From Ferranicluibacter rubi (GTDB lineage Bacteria > Pseudomonadota > Alphaproteobacteria > Rhizobiales > Rhizobiaceae): a stretch of 61,183 nucleotides of DNA. The notes under the pieces were generated by a model. It saw only the letters and a list, made by a program, of their open reading frames with translations, was not told where the DNA came from and made no database searches. Numbering within the stretch: position 1 is the first letter of the stretch; every line of letters begins with the position of its first letter. Below are positions 45,160-54,262 of this stretch, piece by piece. The stretch covers positions 1-61,183 of the forward strand of contig NZ_JAANCM010000018.1 of assembly GCF_011603255.1 (NCBI RefSeq). The letters run 5' to 3'. A program made the position numbers and the translations under genes.

Positions 45160-46179
45160 TCACTCCGTCCGCCCACTCACCCCCGCCTGCTCGAACGTCG
45201 CCATACCCGAATGACACGCCGCCGCCGCCTTCACGATGCCGGCCGCAAGCGCCGCCCCGGTCCCCTCACCGAGCCGCATGCCGAGCGCCAGCAGCGGCGT
45301 CTTGCCCAGCTGTTCGATGGCGGCCATGTGACCGGGTTCGCCGGAGACGTGGCCGATCAGGCAGTGGTCGAGGGCGGCCGGATTGATGGCCTTGAGGATG
45401 GCGCCGGCGGCGGTTGCGACATAGCCGTCGATGATCACAGGGATCTTCTGCATGCGGGCGGCGAGGATCGCGCCAGCCATCGCCGCCACTTCGCGCCCGC
45501 CGAGGCGCCGCAGCACCTCCAGCGGATCGGAGAGATGGTCGCCATGCAGCGTCACCGCGGCCTCAACGGCGGCGATCTTGCGCTCCAGCAGCTCCCCGTG
45601 CGAGCCCGTGCCCGGACCCACCCAGTCGCGCGCCGAACCGCCATAGAGCGCAAGGTTGATGGCCGCCGCAATCGTCGTATTGCCGATGCCCATTTCGCCG
45701 ATGCAGAGCAAGTCCGTGCCGCCAGCAACCGCTTCCATGCCAAAAGCCATGGTCGCCGCGCAGTCGCGCTCCGTCAGCGCCGCTTCCTGCGTGATGTCGC
45801 CGGTGGGGTAGTCGAGCGCGAGGTCGAACACCTTCAGCCCGAGATCGTTGGTCACGCAGATCTGGTTGATGGCGGCCCCGCCGGCCGCGAAGTTCTCCAC
45901 CATCTGCGCCGTCACCGACGGCGGATAGGGCGTGATGCCCTGTGCGGCGACGCCGTGGTTGCCGGCGAAAATCGCGACCAGCGGCCGTGTCACGGCCGGC
46001 GCACGACCCTGCCACGCCGCCAGCCAGAAGGCGATTTCCTCCAGCCGGCCGAGCGCGCCCGCCGGCTTGGTCAGCTGCGCATCGCGCGCACGGGCTGCCG
46101 CCAGTGCGCCGGAATCAGGGCCCGGCAGCTGGCGCAGAAGCGCGCGAAAATCGTCGAACGGAAGACCGCTGGCACTCAT
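45160..46179 (-). CDS. cobT: Nicotinate-nucleotide--dimethylbenzimidazole phosphoribosyltransferase
   Basis: Activates the lower ligand 5,6-dimethylbenzimidazole to alpha-ribazole phosphate in cobalamin assembly (called CobU in the Pseudomonas denitrificans scheme). The 339 residues include TKPAGALGRLEEIAFWLAAW, VAIFAGNHGVAAQGI, CIGEMGIGNTTIAAAI and the C-terminal LGMRLGEGTGAALAAGIVKA whose Glu is the catalytic base in Salmonella CobT. It diverges from cobS across a 350-bp gap. Confidence 0.95.
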   Translation of the reverse strand: MSASGLPFDDFRALLRQLPGPDSGALAAARARDAQLTKPAGALGRLEEIAFWLAAWQGRAPAVTRPLVAIFAGNHGVAAQGITPYPPSVTAQMVENFAAGGAAINQICVTNDLGLKVFDLALDYPTGDITQEAALTERDCAATMAFGMEAVAGGTDLLCIGEMGIGNTTIAAAINLALYGGSARDWVGPGTGSHGELLERKIAAVEAAVTLHGDHLSDPLEVLRRLGGREVAAMAGAILAARMQKIPVIIDGYVATAAGAILKAINPAALDHCLIGHVSGEPGHMAAIEQLGKTPLLALGMRLGEGTGAALAAGIVKAAAACHSGMATFEQAGVSGRTE

Positions 46180-46288
46180 CTGGCTATCCCTTTCCTCCGG
46201 CTGCTTGTCAGCCGGTCACTGGCCGCTCGCGCTGCCCGGCTGATCGTCAGGCGAAGCGTCGGCACGTCATCTTGTCTCGCGCCCTCTT

Positions 46289-46451
46289 AGAGGCTGCTTG
46301 GAAACCCGGCGGCTGAGAGCTGGCGAGGGATTCTCGCGCTCCGGCAGAAGAGGATCGCAGCCGATATCCTGAGATATCGGCAAGATTCTCGACGCACCGG
46401 GGCACGAAAAGCACCGCCGGATCGACCCGTCCGGGTTTTCAAACAGTCTCT
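46289..46451. repeat. 163-bp terminal-inverted-repeat element between cobT and cobS
   Basis: Left end agaggctgcttggaaacccgg split as agaggctgcttggaaaccc + gg (46289-46309) and right end ccgggttttcaaacagtctct split as ccgggttttcaaacagtct + ct (46431-46451) are inverted with three mismatches, all transitions. A nested ccgatatc/agatatcgg palindrome is near 46360-46380. No ORF or transposase is present. The rest of the 46180-46529 gap shows a small tccggca/tgccgga hairpin at 46466-46487 and no recognisable cobalamin riboswitch. Confidence 0.65.
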
Positions 46452-46529
46452 TAAAGCGCATGACGATCTCCGGCAACGGCTTATGCCGGACCTTCGCCGC
46501 CAGACACGACACCCGCAGGAGCAAAACGC

Positions 46530-47321
46530 GTGACGAACCCTGCCACCGCCTTCCTCACCGATACGATGCGCGCCATCGCCTTCCTCAGCCGCCTGCGCGT
46601 GCCCGCCCGCTTCTTCGAAGACGATGACGGCCGCATGGGCCGCACGGTGCGCGCCTTCCCGCTCGCCGGTCTCCTCATCACCCTGCCGGCAAGCCTCGTC
46701 TTCGCCCTGTCCCTGGCCTTCGATGCCGATCCGCTGCTCGCCGCCCTTCTCGCCCTGACGGTGCAGACCCTCGTCACCGGCGCGCTGCACGAGGATGGCC
46801 TTGCGGATGCGGCAGACGGGCTCGGCGGCGGGCGCACGCGCGGCCATGCCCTTGAGATCATGAAGGACAGCCGCGTCGGTGCCTATGGCGTCATCGCGCT
46901 GGTGCTCACGCTCGCGCTCCGGGCCGTGGCCATCGCCGATCTCGCGGATCATCTCTCAAGCGCCGGCTGCGCGCTGGCGCTCATGGCCATCGCCGCGCTC
47001 AGCCGGGCGGGCATGGTCTGGCACTGGTCGCAGCTGCCGCCGGCGCGCGACACCGGCGTGGCCGCCGGTGCCGGCCAGCCGCAGCCCGCCGCCGTCACCA
47101 CGGCGCTCGCCACCGGCACCGTGCTTTCCGGTCTTCTCCTGCTGGTGGCCGGCGTCCCGCTCCTCGCCGCCCTCATCGCCTTTGCCGCCTTCGCAGCCGC
47201 GGTTCCGCTCTGGACACGATATGTGCGGGAGAGGATTTCGGGCCATACGGGCGACACAATCGGAGCCACACAACAGCTGACGGAAACAGCCCTCCTCGTC
47301 GCCCTTGCGATCTTCGCCTGA
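46530..47321 (+). CDS. cobS: Adenosylcobinamide-GDP ribazoletransferase (cobalamin synthase)
   Basis: Integral membrane enzyme joining adenosylcobinamide-GDP and alpha-ribazole(-phosphate), the last assembly step (CobV in rhizobial naming). The 263-residue protein has about six membrane segments and the family motif LHEDGLADAADGLGGGRTRG with metal-binding Asp/Glu, and IMKDSRVGAYGVIALVL. The GTG at 46530 has AGGAG at 8 bases. It sits divergent to cobT, its partner in the lower-ligand pathway. Confidence 0.94.
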   Translation: MTNPATAFLTDTMRAIAFLSRLRVPARFFEDDDGRMGRTVRAFPLAGLLITLPASLVFALSLAFDADPLLAALLALTVQTLVTGALHEDGLADAADGLGGGRTRGHALEIMKDSRVGAYGVIALVLTLALRAVAIADLADHLSSAGCALALMAIAALSRAGMVWHWSQLPPARDTGVAAGAGQPQPAAVTTALATGTVLSGLLLLVAGVPLLAALIAFAAFAAAVPLWTRYVRERISGHTGDTIGATQQLTETALLVALAIFA

Positions 47322-47363
47322 GGCGCCGATATAACGACACATCACGCCCAGCCCGGACCTTTC

Positions 47364-47594
47364 ATGGAATCACCCTGTACCTCCGTCTGCTCCATCGATG
47401 CTGCCACCGGCTACTGTCGCGGCTGCGGGCGAACGGGCGACGAGATCGCGACATGGACGCTCTTCAGCGACCGCGAGCGCCGCCACATCATGACCGGCTT
47501 GCACACGCGCATGAGCGCGCTCGATGCCGGTTCACGTCTGGAAACGCGGAGCGTCCGCAACGACCGCATGGCCCGGGAGCGCACGAGAAAATGA
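47364..47594 (+). CDS. DUF1289 family cysteine-rich protein
   Basis: 76-residue protein with the typical SPCTSVCSIDAATGYCRGCG, then RTGDEIATWTLFSDRER; four or five cysteines suggest a metal site. Function unknown; the family (YdhL-like) is often in the vicinity of cobalamin or protease genes in rhizobia. The stop overlaps the next start (ATGA), so both are cotranslated. Confidence 0.9.
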   Translation: MESPCTSVCSIDAATGYCRGCGRTGDEIATWTLFSDRERRHIMTGLHTRMSALDAGSRLETRSVRNDRMARERTRK

Positions 47595-48289
47595 ACAGGC
47601 TGACCGTCGCGCTCGGCATTCTCGGCCTGGGGCTCGTCCTTCTGCTTTTCAATCACGACAGCGGGCGTACGCTGGGTCTCGGCAATGACAGCTTTGCGAG
47701 CCTGATCGGCATGACGGCCCTCCTCACCGTCTTTGCTGCCGGCATCTGGCGCAGCCGCACCTTAAGCGACAGCGTCCGGCAGTTCGCCTTGTGGGTGCTG
47801 ATCTTCCTCGCCGTCGTCACCGCCTATCTCTATCGCGGCGAGCTCGAATCCTATTGGGCACGCCTCTCCGGCGGCCTCATGCCCGGCCGCGCCGCCGTCT
47901 TCACCGACAATGAAGGCTATCAGGAAGTCGTGCTGCACAAGGTCATGAACGGCCATTTCGAGGCGAACGTCGCCGTCAACGGCGCGAGCGTCCAGATGCT
48001 GGTCGATACCGGCGCCAGCACCATCGCCCTCTCCTACGCCGACGCCAAGAACCTCGGCCTCGACCCCGAAAACCTCGCCTATACCCAGCGCCTGATGACC
48101 GCCAACGGCGAAGCCCGCGGCGCCCCCGTCACCTTGTCACAAGTCGCCATCGGTCCCATTATCCGCAACGACGTCCGCGCCACCGTCGCCGAAGACGGCA
48201 AGCTCGATCAGAGCCTGCTGGGCATGAGCTTCCTCTCCACGCTCGACATGATGCAGATGAAGACGGACGAGTTGCGATTGCGGGATTAA
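47591..48289 (+). CDS. Retropepsin-like aspartic protease (TIGR02281 type)
   Basis: 232-residue membrane-anchored protein. Two hydrophobic segments (LTVALGILGLGLVLLLF and WVLIFLAVVTAYLY) precede a periplasmic domain with the single retropepsin motif MLVDTGASTIALSYADAK (about 136-153) and LGMSFLSTLDMMQM at the end, as in clan AA proteases that dimerise. In Rickettsia a homologue (APRc) is an active protease. The start overlaps the DUF1289 stop. It converges with mazF. Confidence 0.9.
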   Translation: MNRLTVALGILGLGLVLLLFNHDSGRTLGLGNDSFASLIGMTALLTVFAAGIWRSRTLSDSVRQFALWVLIFLAVVTAYLYRGELESYWARLSGGLMPGRAAVFTDNEGYQEVVLHKVMNGHFEANVAVNGASVQMLVDTGASTIALSYADAKNLGLDPENLAYTQRLMTANGEARGAPVTLSQVAIGPIIRNDVRATVAEDGKLDQSLLGMSFLSTLDMMQMKTDELRLRD

Positions 48290-48296
48290 GTCAGAA

Positions 48297-48656
48297 TTAG
48301 GCGATGTCGATGATGCCGACCACGCGGGCGACGATATCGTCAACCGTCGCGGCATCGAGGGTATCGGTGTATCGAGCGGTCTTTTGTCTGACCCGTTCTA
48401 CGATATCCAGGCTTCGGACCTGATTGCACAGAGCAACGCCATTGGTTGCGTGTCCGGTAATATTGACGGCCATGCCGGCTTTTCGGGCAAAAGCCCCACC
48501 CGTCGTGATGGCCACCGTGAGGCACATCCCTAGCGCGTTGATCTCGCGCGGCGAGATGACGACGCAGCGATGATTGTCCTTCATCTCATGTCCGACGACG
48601 GGGTTCAGATCGACGACGAAGACGTCACCTCGTTTCGGAACATTGCTCCGGACCAT
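48297..48656 (-). CDS. mazF: MazF/PemK family mRNA interferase toxin
   Basis: 119-residue endoribonuclease toxin. It begins MVRSNVPKRGDVFVVDLNPV, followed by VGHEMKDNHRCVVISPREIN, with the conserved R/S/P-type RxxVV-xSP core, TTGGAFARKAGMAV and LCNQVRSLDIVER as in ChpB/MazF. Its ATG overlaps the antitoxin stop (TGATG), the standard coupling. Cleavage specificity cannot be read from sequence. Confidence 0.93.
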   Translation of the reverse strand: MVRSNVPKRGDVFVVDLNPVVGHEMKDNHRCVVISPREINALGMCLTVAITTGGAFARKAGMAVNITGHATNGVALCNQVRSLDIVERVRQKTARYTDTLDAATVDDIVARVVGIIDIA

Positions 48657-48919
48657 CAGAGCACTTCATTCCCGACAGGCGCGCCAGCCTCCCAGTCCGC
48701 TGCCTGCTTGTTCAGGGCCACCATTTCGTCGGCGCCTTCCAGAAGCTCGGCAAGCGTATATCTCTTCTTCGTCTTCAGCGGCGTTGCGACGAGCGCACCA
48801 TTGTCGACAATCAGCGCCAGCTCCGTGCCGACGTCCGCGCCCAGCATCTTCAGAAGCGCAGGCGGAATGCTGAAGACCGTGGCGCCGCCCTGACGGCGAA
48901 TTTTAGCTGTGTTGGACAT
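48656..48919 (-). CDS. mazE: AbrB/MazE family antitoxin
   Basis: 87-residue antitoxin with an N-terminal swapped-hairpin DNA-binding domain (AKIRRQGGATVFSIPPALLK, LGADVGTELALIVDNGALV) and a C-terminal toxin-binding tail (LLEGADEMVALNKQAADWEA). It has a GGAGGG ribosome site and a promoter with an inverted repeat over the -10 box, as expected for autoregulation by the MazE-MazF complex. Confidence 0.92.
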   Translation of the reverse strand: MSNTAKIRRQGGATVFSIPPALLKMLGADVGTELALIVDNGALVATPLKTKKRYTLAELLEGADEMVALNKQAADWEAGAPVGNEVL

Positions 48920-48937
48920 CCGAGCACCCTCCAGAAT

Positions 48938-48972
48938 GTGCTACTTATATAGCACTCCATGAGGATCGGCAA
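48938..48972 (-). promoter_or_regulatory. mazEF promoter with autoregulatory operator
   Basis: On the minus strand TTGCCG (48972-48967), a 17-bp spacer and TATAAG (48949-48944). The inverted repeat gtgcta-N6-tagcac (48938-48955) is centred exactly on the -10 hexamer, so bound antitoxin would block polymerase. The start codon follows 19 bp downstream of the repeat. Confidence 0.75.
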
Positions 48973-48988
48973 GGCGATACGATCGCCC

Positions 48989-49746
48989 CTAATTCCTCAA
49001 CCGATACCCCGTCCGGAAGATCCACACCAGCAGTCCCATCAGTACCGCTAGAAACGCGATGATGATGCCGAAGCTGACCAGCGGGCTCACCTCCGAGATC
49101 TCGAAGAACGACCAGCGGAAGCCGGAGATGAGGTAGAGCACCGGGTTGGCGTGGCTGACCGCCTGCCAGAAGGGCGGCAGCATCGAGACCGAATAGAAAC
49201 TGCCGCCAAGGAAGACGAGCGGCGGGATGACCAGCATGGGAATGAGGTTCAGCTGCTCGAAATCCTTGGCCCAGATGCCGATGAGGAAGCCGAACAGCGA
49301 GAAGGTCACCGCCGTCAGCACGAAAAACACCAGCATGACGAAGGGGTGGGCGATCGAGAGGTCCACGAACAGCGCGGCCGTGGCGAGGATGATCAGCCCG
49401 ACCAGCATACCCTTGGTCGCCGCCGCCCCGACATAGCCGAGCACGATCTCGGTCATGGAGATCGGCGACGACAGGATCTCGTAGATCGTGCCGGTGAATT
49501 TTGGGAAATAGATGCCGAACGAGCCGTTGCCGATGCACTGCGTCAGCAGCGTCAGCATGATCAGCCCGGGCGTGATGAACGCGCCGTAGGAGACGCCGTC
49601 GATCTCCTGGATGCGCGAGCCCACCGCCGCACCGAAGACGATGAAATAGAGCGAGGTGGAGATGACGGGAGACACCACGCTCTGCAGCAGCGTGCGCCGC
49701 GTGCGCGCCATTTCGAACAGGTAGATCGCCTTGACCGCTTCGAAAT

Positions 49747-49750
<4 letters not shown>
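48989..49750 (-). CDS. ABC-2 type exporter permease (YadH-like)
   Basis: 253-residue permease with six membrane helices. Conserved ABC-2 segments are [40 protein letters not shown] and [27 protein letters not shown]. It closely matches the YadH/NodJ branch, which exports unknown or lipochitooligosaccharide-like substrates; nothing nearby suggests nodulation. The start overlaps the ATPase stop (ATGA). Confidence 0.92.
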
Positions 49751-50673
<923 letters not shown>

Positions 50674-50779
50674 GGGGGTGATCCGGACTGTTGGGGACGG
50701 GATGCCTTATATGGCATTCCCCCGCCAAAAGTCATCCGGCGACCTTGAACCGATCTTTTCCGCTGTCATCAATCCTTCG

Positions 50780-50926
50780 CCAGAATCAATCACGGTCGCC
50801 GGGCACACGGCGCCGCTTCATTGCCCGCCTCTGTGGTTTGCACCGATCGGCTGGCAGTCCCCTCCGCCCGGTTTCTTGAGGCCGGCACCCGTCTGAAAAC
50901 GGGAGACCGGCCTTCTTTTTCCGCCG
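50780..50926 (+). ncRNA. Candidate small RNA ending at an orphan plus-strand terminator
   Basis: Genes on both sides are on the minus strand, yet a good plus-strand terminator is present: gaggccgg/ccggcctt enclosing cccgtc/gacgg-like inner stem cccgt-ctgaaa-acggg, then tctttttcc. A weak promoter, ttgaac (50745-50750) with 17 bp to atcaat (50768-50773), would start a transcript of about 145 nt. Its C/T-rich section cagtcccctccgccc could pair with ribosome binding sites. No family was recognised; the call is inference. Confidence 0.35.
50878..50925 (+). terminator. Orphan intrinsic terminator, plus strand
   Basis: aggccgg at about 50879 pairs with ccggcct ending about 50915, with an inner cccgt/acggg stem, followed by tctttttcc. 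On the minus strand there is no T run, so it cannot serve the flanking minus-strand genes well. Confidence 0.6.
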
Positions 50927-50939
50927 CCCACTGGTTTCG

Positions 50940-52127
50940 TCAACTACAATGACGATAGCCGGATTTCCGTGACCGCAGGTCGAAGTGGAAATGGTCCTTG
51001 TGGAACGGATCGCTGCCCGGCCCCAGCACCGTGTTGAAATATTTGCAGCTGTACTGCCGCACCGCCTTCAGCAAACCCTTTTCCCGAAAGGCGAAGAAGC
51101 CCGGCTTGCGCACGTCGATCTCTTTGCCGTTCTTTAGCACGAACTTGCCGACGTCGATGGCATTGCCATGCGCGTGTTCGGACATGGCCGCGCCGCGGCG
51201 CGAGTTCATCGTCCGGCAGGAATAGCCGCCGAGCGGCTTGATGGTGCCGATACCGCTGAGATAGCGGTATCGGGCCGACGGCGCGAGTTCGTTCTTCACC
51301 CACAGCGCAAAGGCTTCCGTCACCTCGCAGTTCAGCTTCACCGCCGGCTTGACGTTGATATCGCCCGAGAGGCCGGAAAGCTGGATCGGATAGTCGATGC
51401 CGCAGGACGGTCCGTTGGAGATGCGCGGCACGTCTGTAAAGGTCACGCCCAGCTTCGTCAGCCGCTTGCGACAGGCAATCTCGGAGGCCGGCATCTGCCC
51501 GCTGAAATCCGGTTCGGAAACCGCATCGACGGGATTGCCGGCCCGCGGCAAAAAGGCCACCTGCTGCTCGCGCGCCTTGTCCCGCCGCTCGATCATCACC
51601 CGCTGTTCCTGCTCCAGAAACTGCGCCTTGCGCCGCGCTTCCATCTCCATCCGCTCGGGCGTCAGCGGCGGCAGGTCCGGATCGCCCCCGCCCGACGCAG
51701 CCGACGCAATATCGCCCGGCATAGCCGGCGTGACCGCAGCCGTCGCGCGCGTGGGCACCGAAAGCACATGCACGCTGCTCGTCCCGATCCCATCCACCAG
51801 CACCGGTCCCGAACTCGGCCCCAAACTGGCAGGAACACTCTGCCCCGCATGAATATCGCGGCTCTGCTCCTCCGCCAGCCCGACCACGGGCGCGGCGGTC
51901 ACCATGCTATCGATATCGACACCATTCGCGGGGATTGGCGAAGACGCCTCGCGCACGGGATAGGTCGCCACCCGCTCCTGCCGCGCTGCCGTCACGGGCC
52001 GCACGCCGCTCATCCGCTCCGGCGGCTCCAGCACATCCGTGGAGCACGCCGCCAGCGCCAGCATCAGCCCGACGGAAACCAACGGTCGGCGAGAAATACG
52101 TCTGGAAGCCTGTGAATGGTTCGCCAT
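50940..52127 (-). CDS. Extensin-like family lipoprotein (putative peptidoglycan endopeptidase fold)
   Basis: 395-residue protein with a lipoprotein signal (LMLALAACS, Cys28) and a long Pro/Ala-rich linker (30-215), including the heptad-like RRKAQFLEQEQRVMIERRDK. The C-terminal domain (about 215-395, PF06904) has ACRKRLTKLGVTF, CRTMNSRRGAAMSEHAHGNA and HKDHFHFDL. The SEHAHGNAIDVG and HxH patterns resemble zinc ligands of D-Ala-D-Ala/VanX-type (LAS) peptidases, so a cell-wall role is likely. Six cysteines may form disulfides. It is monocistronic. Confidence 0.85.
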   Translation of the reverse strand: MANHSQASRRISRRPLVSVGLMLALAACSTDVLEPPERMSGVRPVTAARQERVATYPVREASSPIPANGVDIDSMVTAAPVVGLAEEQSRDIHAGQSVPASLGPSSGPVLVDGIGTSSVHVLSVPTRATAAVTPAMPGDIASAASGGGDPDLPPLTPERMEMEARRKAQFLEQEQRVMIERRDKAREQQVAFLPRAGNPVDAVSEPDFSGQMPASEIACRKRLTKLGVTFTDVPRISNGPSCGIDYPIQLSGLSGDINVKPAVKLNCEVTEAFALWVKNELAPSARYRYLSGIGTIKPLGGYSCRTMNSRRGAAMSEHAHGNAIDVGKFVLKNGKEIDVRKPGFFAFREKGLLKAVRQYSCKYFNTVLGPGSDPFHKDHFHFDLRSRKSGYRHCS

Positions 52128-52739
52128 GCCGGATATCGCCTTTCGAACGGAACCGGTTTCCCGGAGAAGACCCCGGCCCTCCGACAGGACCGGATTTGCC
52201 GGGCAGAACCAGAGAAGGGTCGCACGCCGGAGAAGACTGCCGCCCCTCTTCGGTCATTTCCGGGCACGCGGCGCGGGCGATAGCCAATCGCTCGACTTTA
52301 GGCAATCATGGTAAATGAAAGATTACGATAGAGCGCCGCGCGCGCGATCGAACGCGCAAAGGTCGCTCTACATTTTGACTCTATAGCATTCCTCCGTCAG
52401 GTGAGAATCCTGACGGAGGAATGCTATAGCGCGGTTTCGGACCACCCGTCGCCGTTTACTCCGGCGCGCAAACCCGCTATCGTCAACGCACCGGCCAAGC
52501 CTTCGCGCATCGCCGGTACGGGCGTCTTACGTCCGCATCCCGAGGGGGCTCGGGACAGGACAGCATGAAACGGTGATCGCAGCACGGCCTGGCAACGAAA
52601 CACGGGCCGTCATGCGAAGACATCGGGAGCATTCCAGCCGGAGCGGTATCGCGTCGGGGAATGCGGAAGACGGAGAGGAGACGCATTTCGGGTGACCTGT
52701 GCTCACCGGAAATGCTCATGCGGGAAAAGAGGGCCGGGC
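52128..52739. other. 612-bp intergenic region upstream of extensin-like gene
   Basis: No gene seen. It contains the perfect palindrome at 52381-52429 and, at about 52620-52722, a copy of the GAGCATTTCC-type repeat found at 35491-35600. The section 52440-52610 shows no feature. The AT-rich 52310-52380 stretch (aatgaaagattacgatagag) is the likeliest promoter zone for the extensin-like gene. Confidence 0.5.
52381..52429. repeat. Perfect 21-bp-stem palindrome
   Basis: ctatagcattcctccgtcag+g (52381-52401) is the exact inverse of cctgacggaggaatgctata+g (52409-52429) around the loop tgagaat. No T run follows on either strand. The ends (ctatagcatt) resemble those of the aapP-linked element (ctagagcatt), so it may be a small member of the same class. 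Confidence 0.9.
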
Positions 52740-52985
52740 ATGGACCATATGCAGCAGACCATGGAAAACAGAACGCCCGATACCCTCGCAGGCCCCGGTG
52801 CCCTCGCAGGTATGGCCGTCACCGTCGTCGCCGACCGCGACGAATGGAACGTCGTCATCGTCGAGGACGGCGTCGAGCGCCGGCAATCCTTCGTCCAGCA
52901 CGACTGGGCCCTCAGCTACGCCCGAGGCCAACGCCTCCGCCTCGGCCTCCCCACCATCCCCGACCCGTCATCCGGAACGGCCTGA
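52740..52985 (+). CDS. Conserved small hypothetical protein
   Basis: 81-residue protein: MDHMQQTMENRTPDTLAGPG, then a core MAVTVVADRDEWNVVIVEDG, VERRQSFVQHDWALSYARGQ and RLRLGLPTIP. The core pattern (DRDEWNV-I-EDG-E-RQSF...A-S-A-GQR-RLG) looks like a family kept among rhizobia; no function is known. A GTG/ATG further upstream (52692) adds Cys-rich residues and is less likely. The gene ends just before repeat cluster 3. Confidence 0.7.
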   Translation: MDHMQQTMENRTPDTLAGPGALAGMAVTVVADRDEWNVVIVEDGVERRQSFVQHDWALSYARGQRLRLGLPTIPDPSSGTA

Positions 52986-53024
52986 GGGCGGCGCGCTCGA
53001 CGTTTGGTGTCCCCGGTCGAAAAA

Positions 53025-53360
53025 AGAAAAACCCTCTCTGGCCTGCCGGCCATCTCCCCCACAAGGGGGGAAAAGACTCGTGGCCGGCCGCTCGCTTCAA
53101 AGAAACGTTCAAGATTGAAGCTGAGGCGCGCGCCGAGTCCTCTCCCCCCTTGTGGGGGAGATACCCGGCAGGGCAGAGAGGGCCTTTCTTCTTTAATCCC
53201 ATAAACATAGCGCAGAGACCGCCCCTCATCCCGCTGCCGCGACCTTCTCCCCGCACGCGGGGCGAAGGGACCTGTGGCACCGGACTGCCGCAATTGAAAA
53301 CGCCAAGCAGGGCACGTCCCCTCGCCCCGCAAGCGGGGAGAGGGCTAGGGTGAGGGGCAA
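53025..53360. repeat. Composite palindrome cluster 3
   Basis: Modules A (53025-53078), inverted A (53134-53190), B (53219-53280) and B (53311-53360), in the same order and similar spacing as cluster 2. Between the two B modules both clusters have a related link (agcagg-cacgtcccct). The remaining gap 53361-53622 holds no recognisable gene or element. Confidence 0.85.
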
Positions 53361-53622
53361 ACCCCACCCGCAGAGCGTCCCAAGCATCCTCATCCCGCGC
53401 ACCACCTCGCGACGACAGCGCGCGAATCCCCGGACGCGGCCACAAGAGCCCACTGCAAAGCCCCAACACATCCCACACCAAAGCCATCGCCACTTTCCAC
53501 CATCGAGGGGATGACGAACGCCCGTAACCGCGATACGCACGGGACCACGCAAACCCGTCCACGGCATGCCCCCGGACGGCCCCATCCCCGGTGCGCAGGC
53601 GCCGAAGCAAACGGAGATTGTC

Positions 53623-54003
53623 ATGGCGACGCCGAGTGGTGAACTGACCTTGCGAACCCTGGCCATGCCGGCCGATGCCAATGCTGCGGGCGATATTTTC
53701 GGCGGCTGGGTCATGGCCCAGATGGACCTTTCCTGCGGCATCCGCGCCGCCGAGCGCGCCCGTGGCCGCGTCGTCACGGCCGCCGTGCGCGAAATGGCCT
53801 TCGCTTTGCCGGTCAAGATCGGCGACACCCTCTGCATCTACACCGACATCGCCGCCGTCGGCCGCACCTCGATCACGCTGACGGTCGAAGCCTGGGCCCA
53901 GCGCTACCTCTCCGACCGCATGGAAAAAGTCACCGACGCCACCTTCGTCATGGTCGCCCTCGACGCCGAAGGCCACCCCACCCCCGTCCCCGGCGAACGC
54001 TAA
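53623..54003 (+). CDS. Acyl-CoA thioesterase (YciA type)
   Basis: 126-residue hotdog-fold thioesterase acting on acyl-CoA. It has the YciA pattern [20 protein letters not shown], then [20 protein letters not shown] with the catalytic Asp of the GDIFGGW/MD region, and [14 protein letters not shown]. The ATG at 53623 has GGAG upstream and fits the family start; ATG 53566 is an alternative with 19 extra residues. It is monocistronic. Confidence 0.88.
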   Translation: MATPSGELTLRTLAMPADANAAGDIFGGWVMAQMDLSCGIRAAERARGRVVTAAVREMAFALPVKIGDTLCIYTDIAAVGRTSITLTVEAWAQRYLSDRMEKVTDATFVMVALDAEGHPTPVPGER

Positions 54004-54096
54004 CCCCTGGAGACCAAGCACGCCGGCCGACCCATCGTACCGACGACCCGGTCATCTCTCACCCACGGCTTACGACTTACGGCTGAGGACCAATCT

Positions 54097-54188
<92 letters not shown>

Positions 54189-54212
54189 GCCGAACACCAC
54201 CTCCCCCAACGC

Positions 54213-54241
54213 AAAAAGGGCGCCGCTCCCGCAACGCCCTT
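54213..54241 (-). terminator. Intrinsic terminator of the chemoreceptor gene
   Basis: aagggcg (54216-54222) pairs with cgccctt (54235-54241); on the minus strand TTTTTGC follows. It lies 22 bp after the chemoreceptor stop. Confidence 0.8.
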
Positions 54242-54262
54242 CCCACAAAGCTCTCGCCCGCC

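Noticed and set aside
46180-46529. Cobalamin riboswitch between cobT and cobS
   Set aside because: No B12 box or matching architecture on either strand; the gap is mostly the inverted-repeat element.
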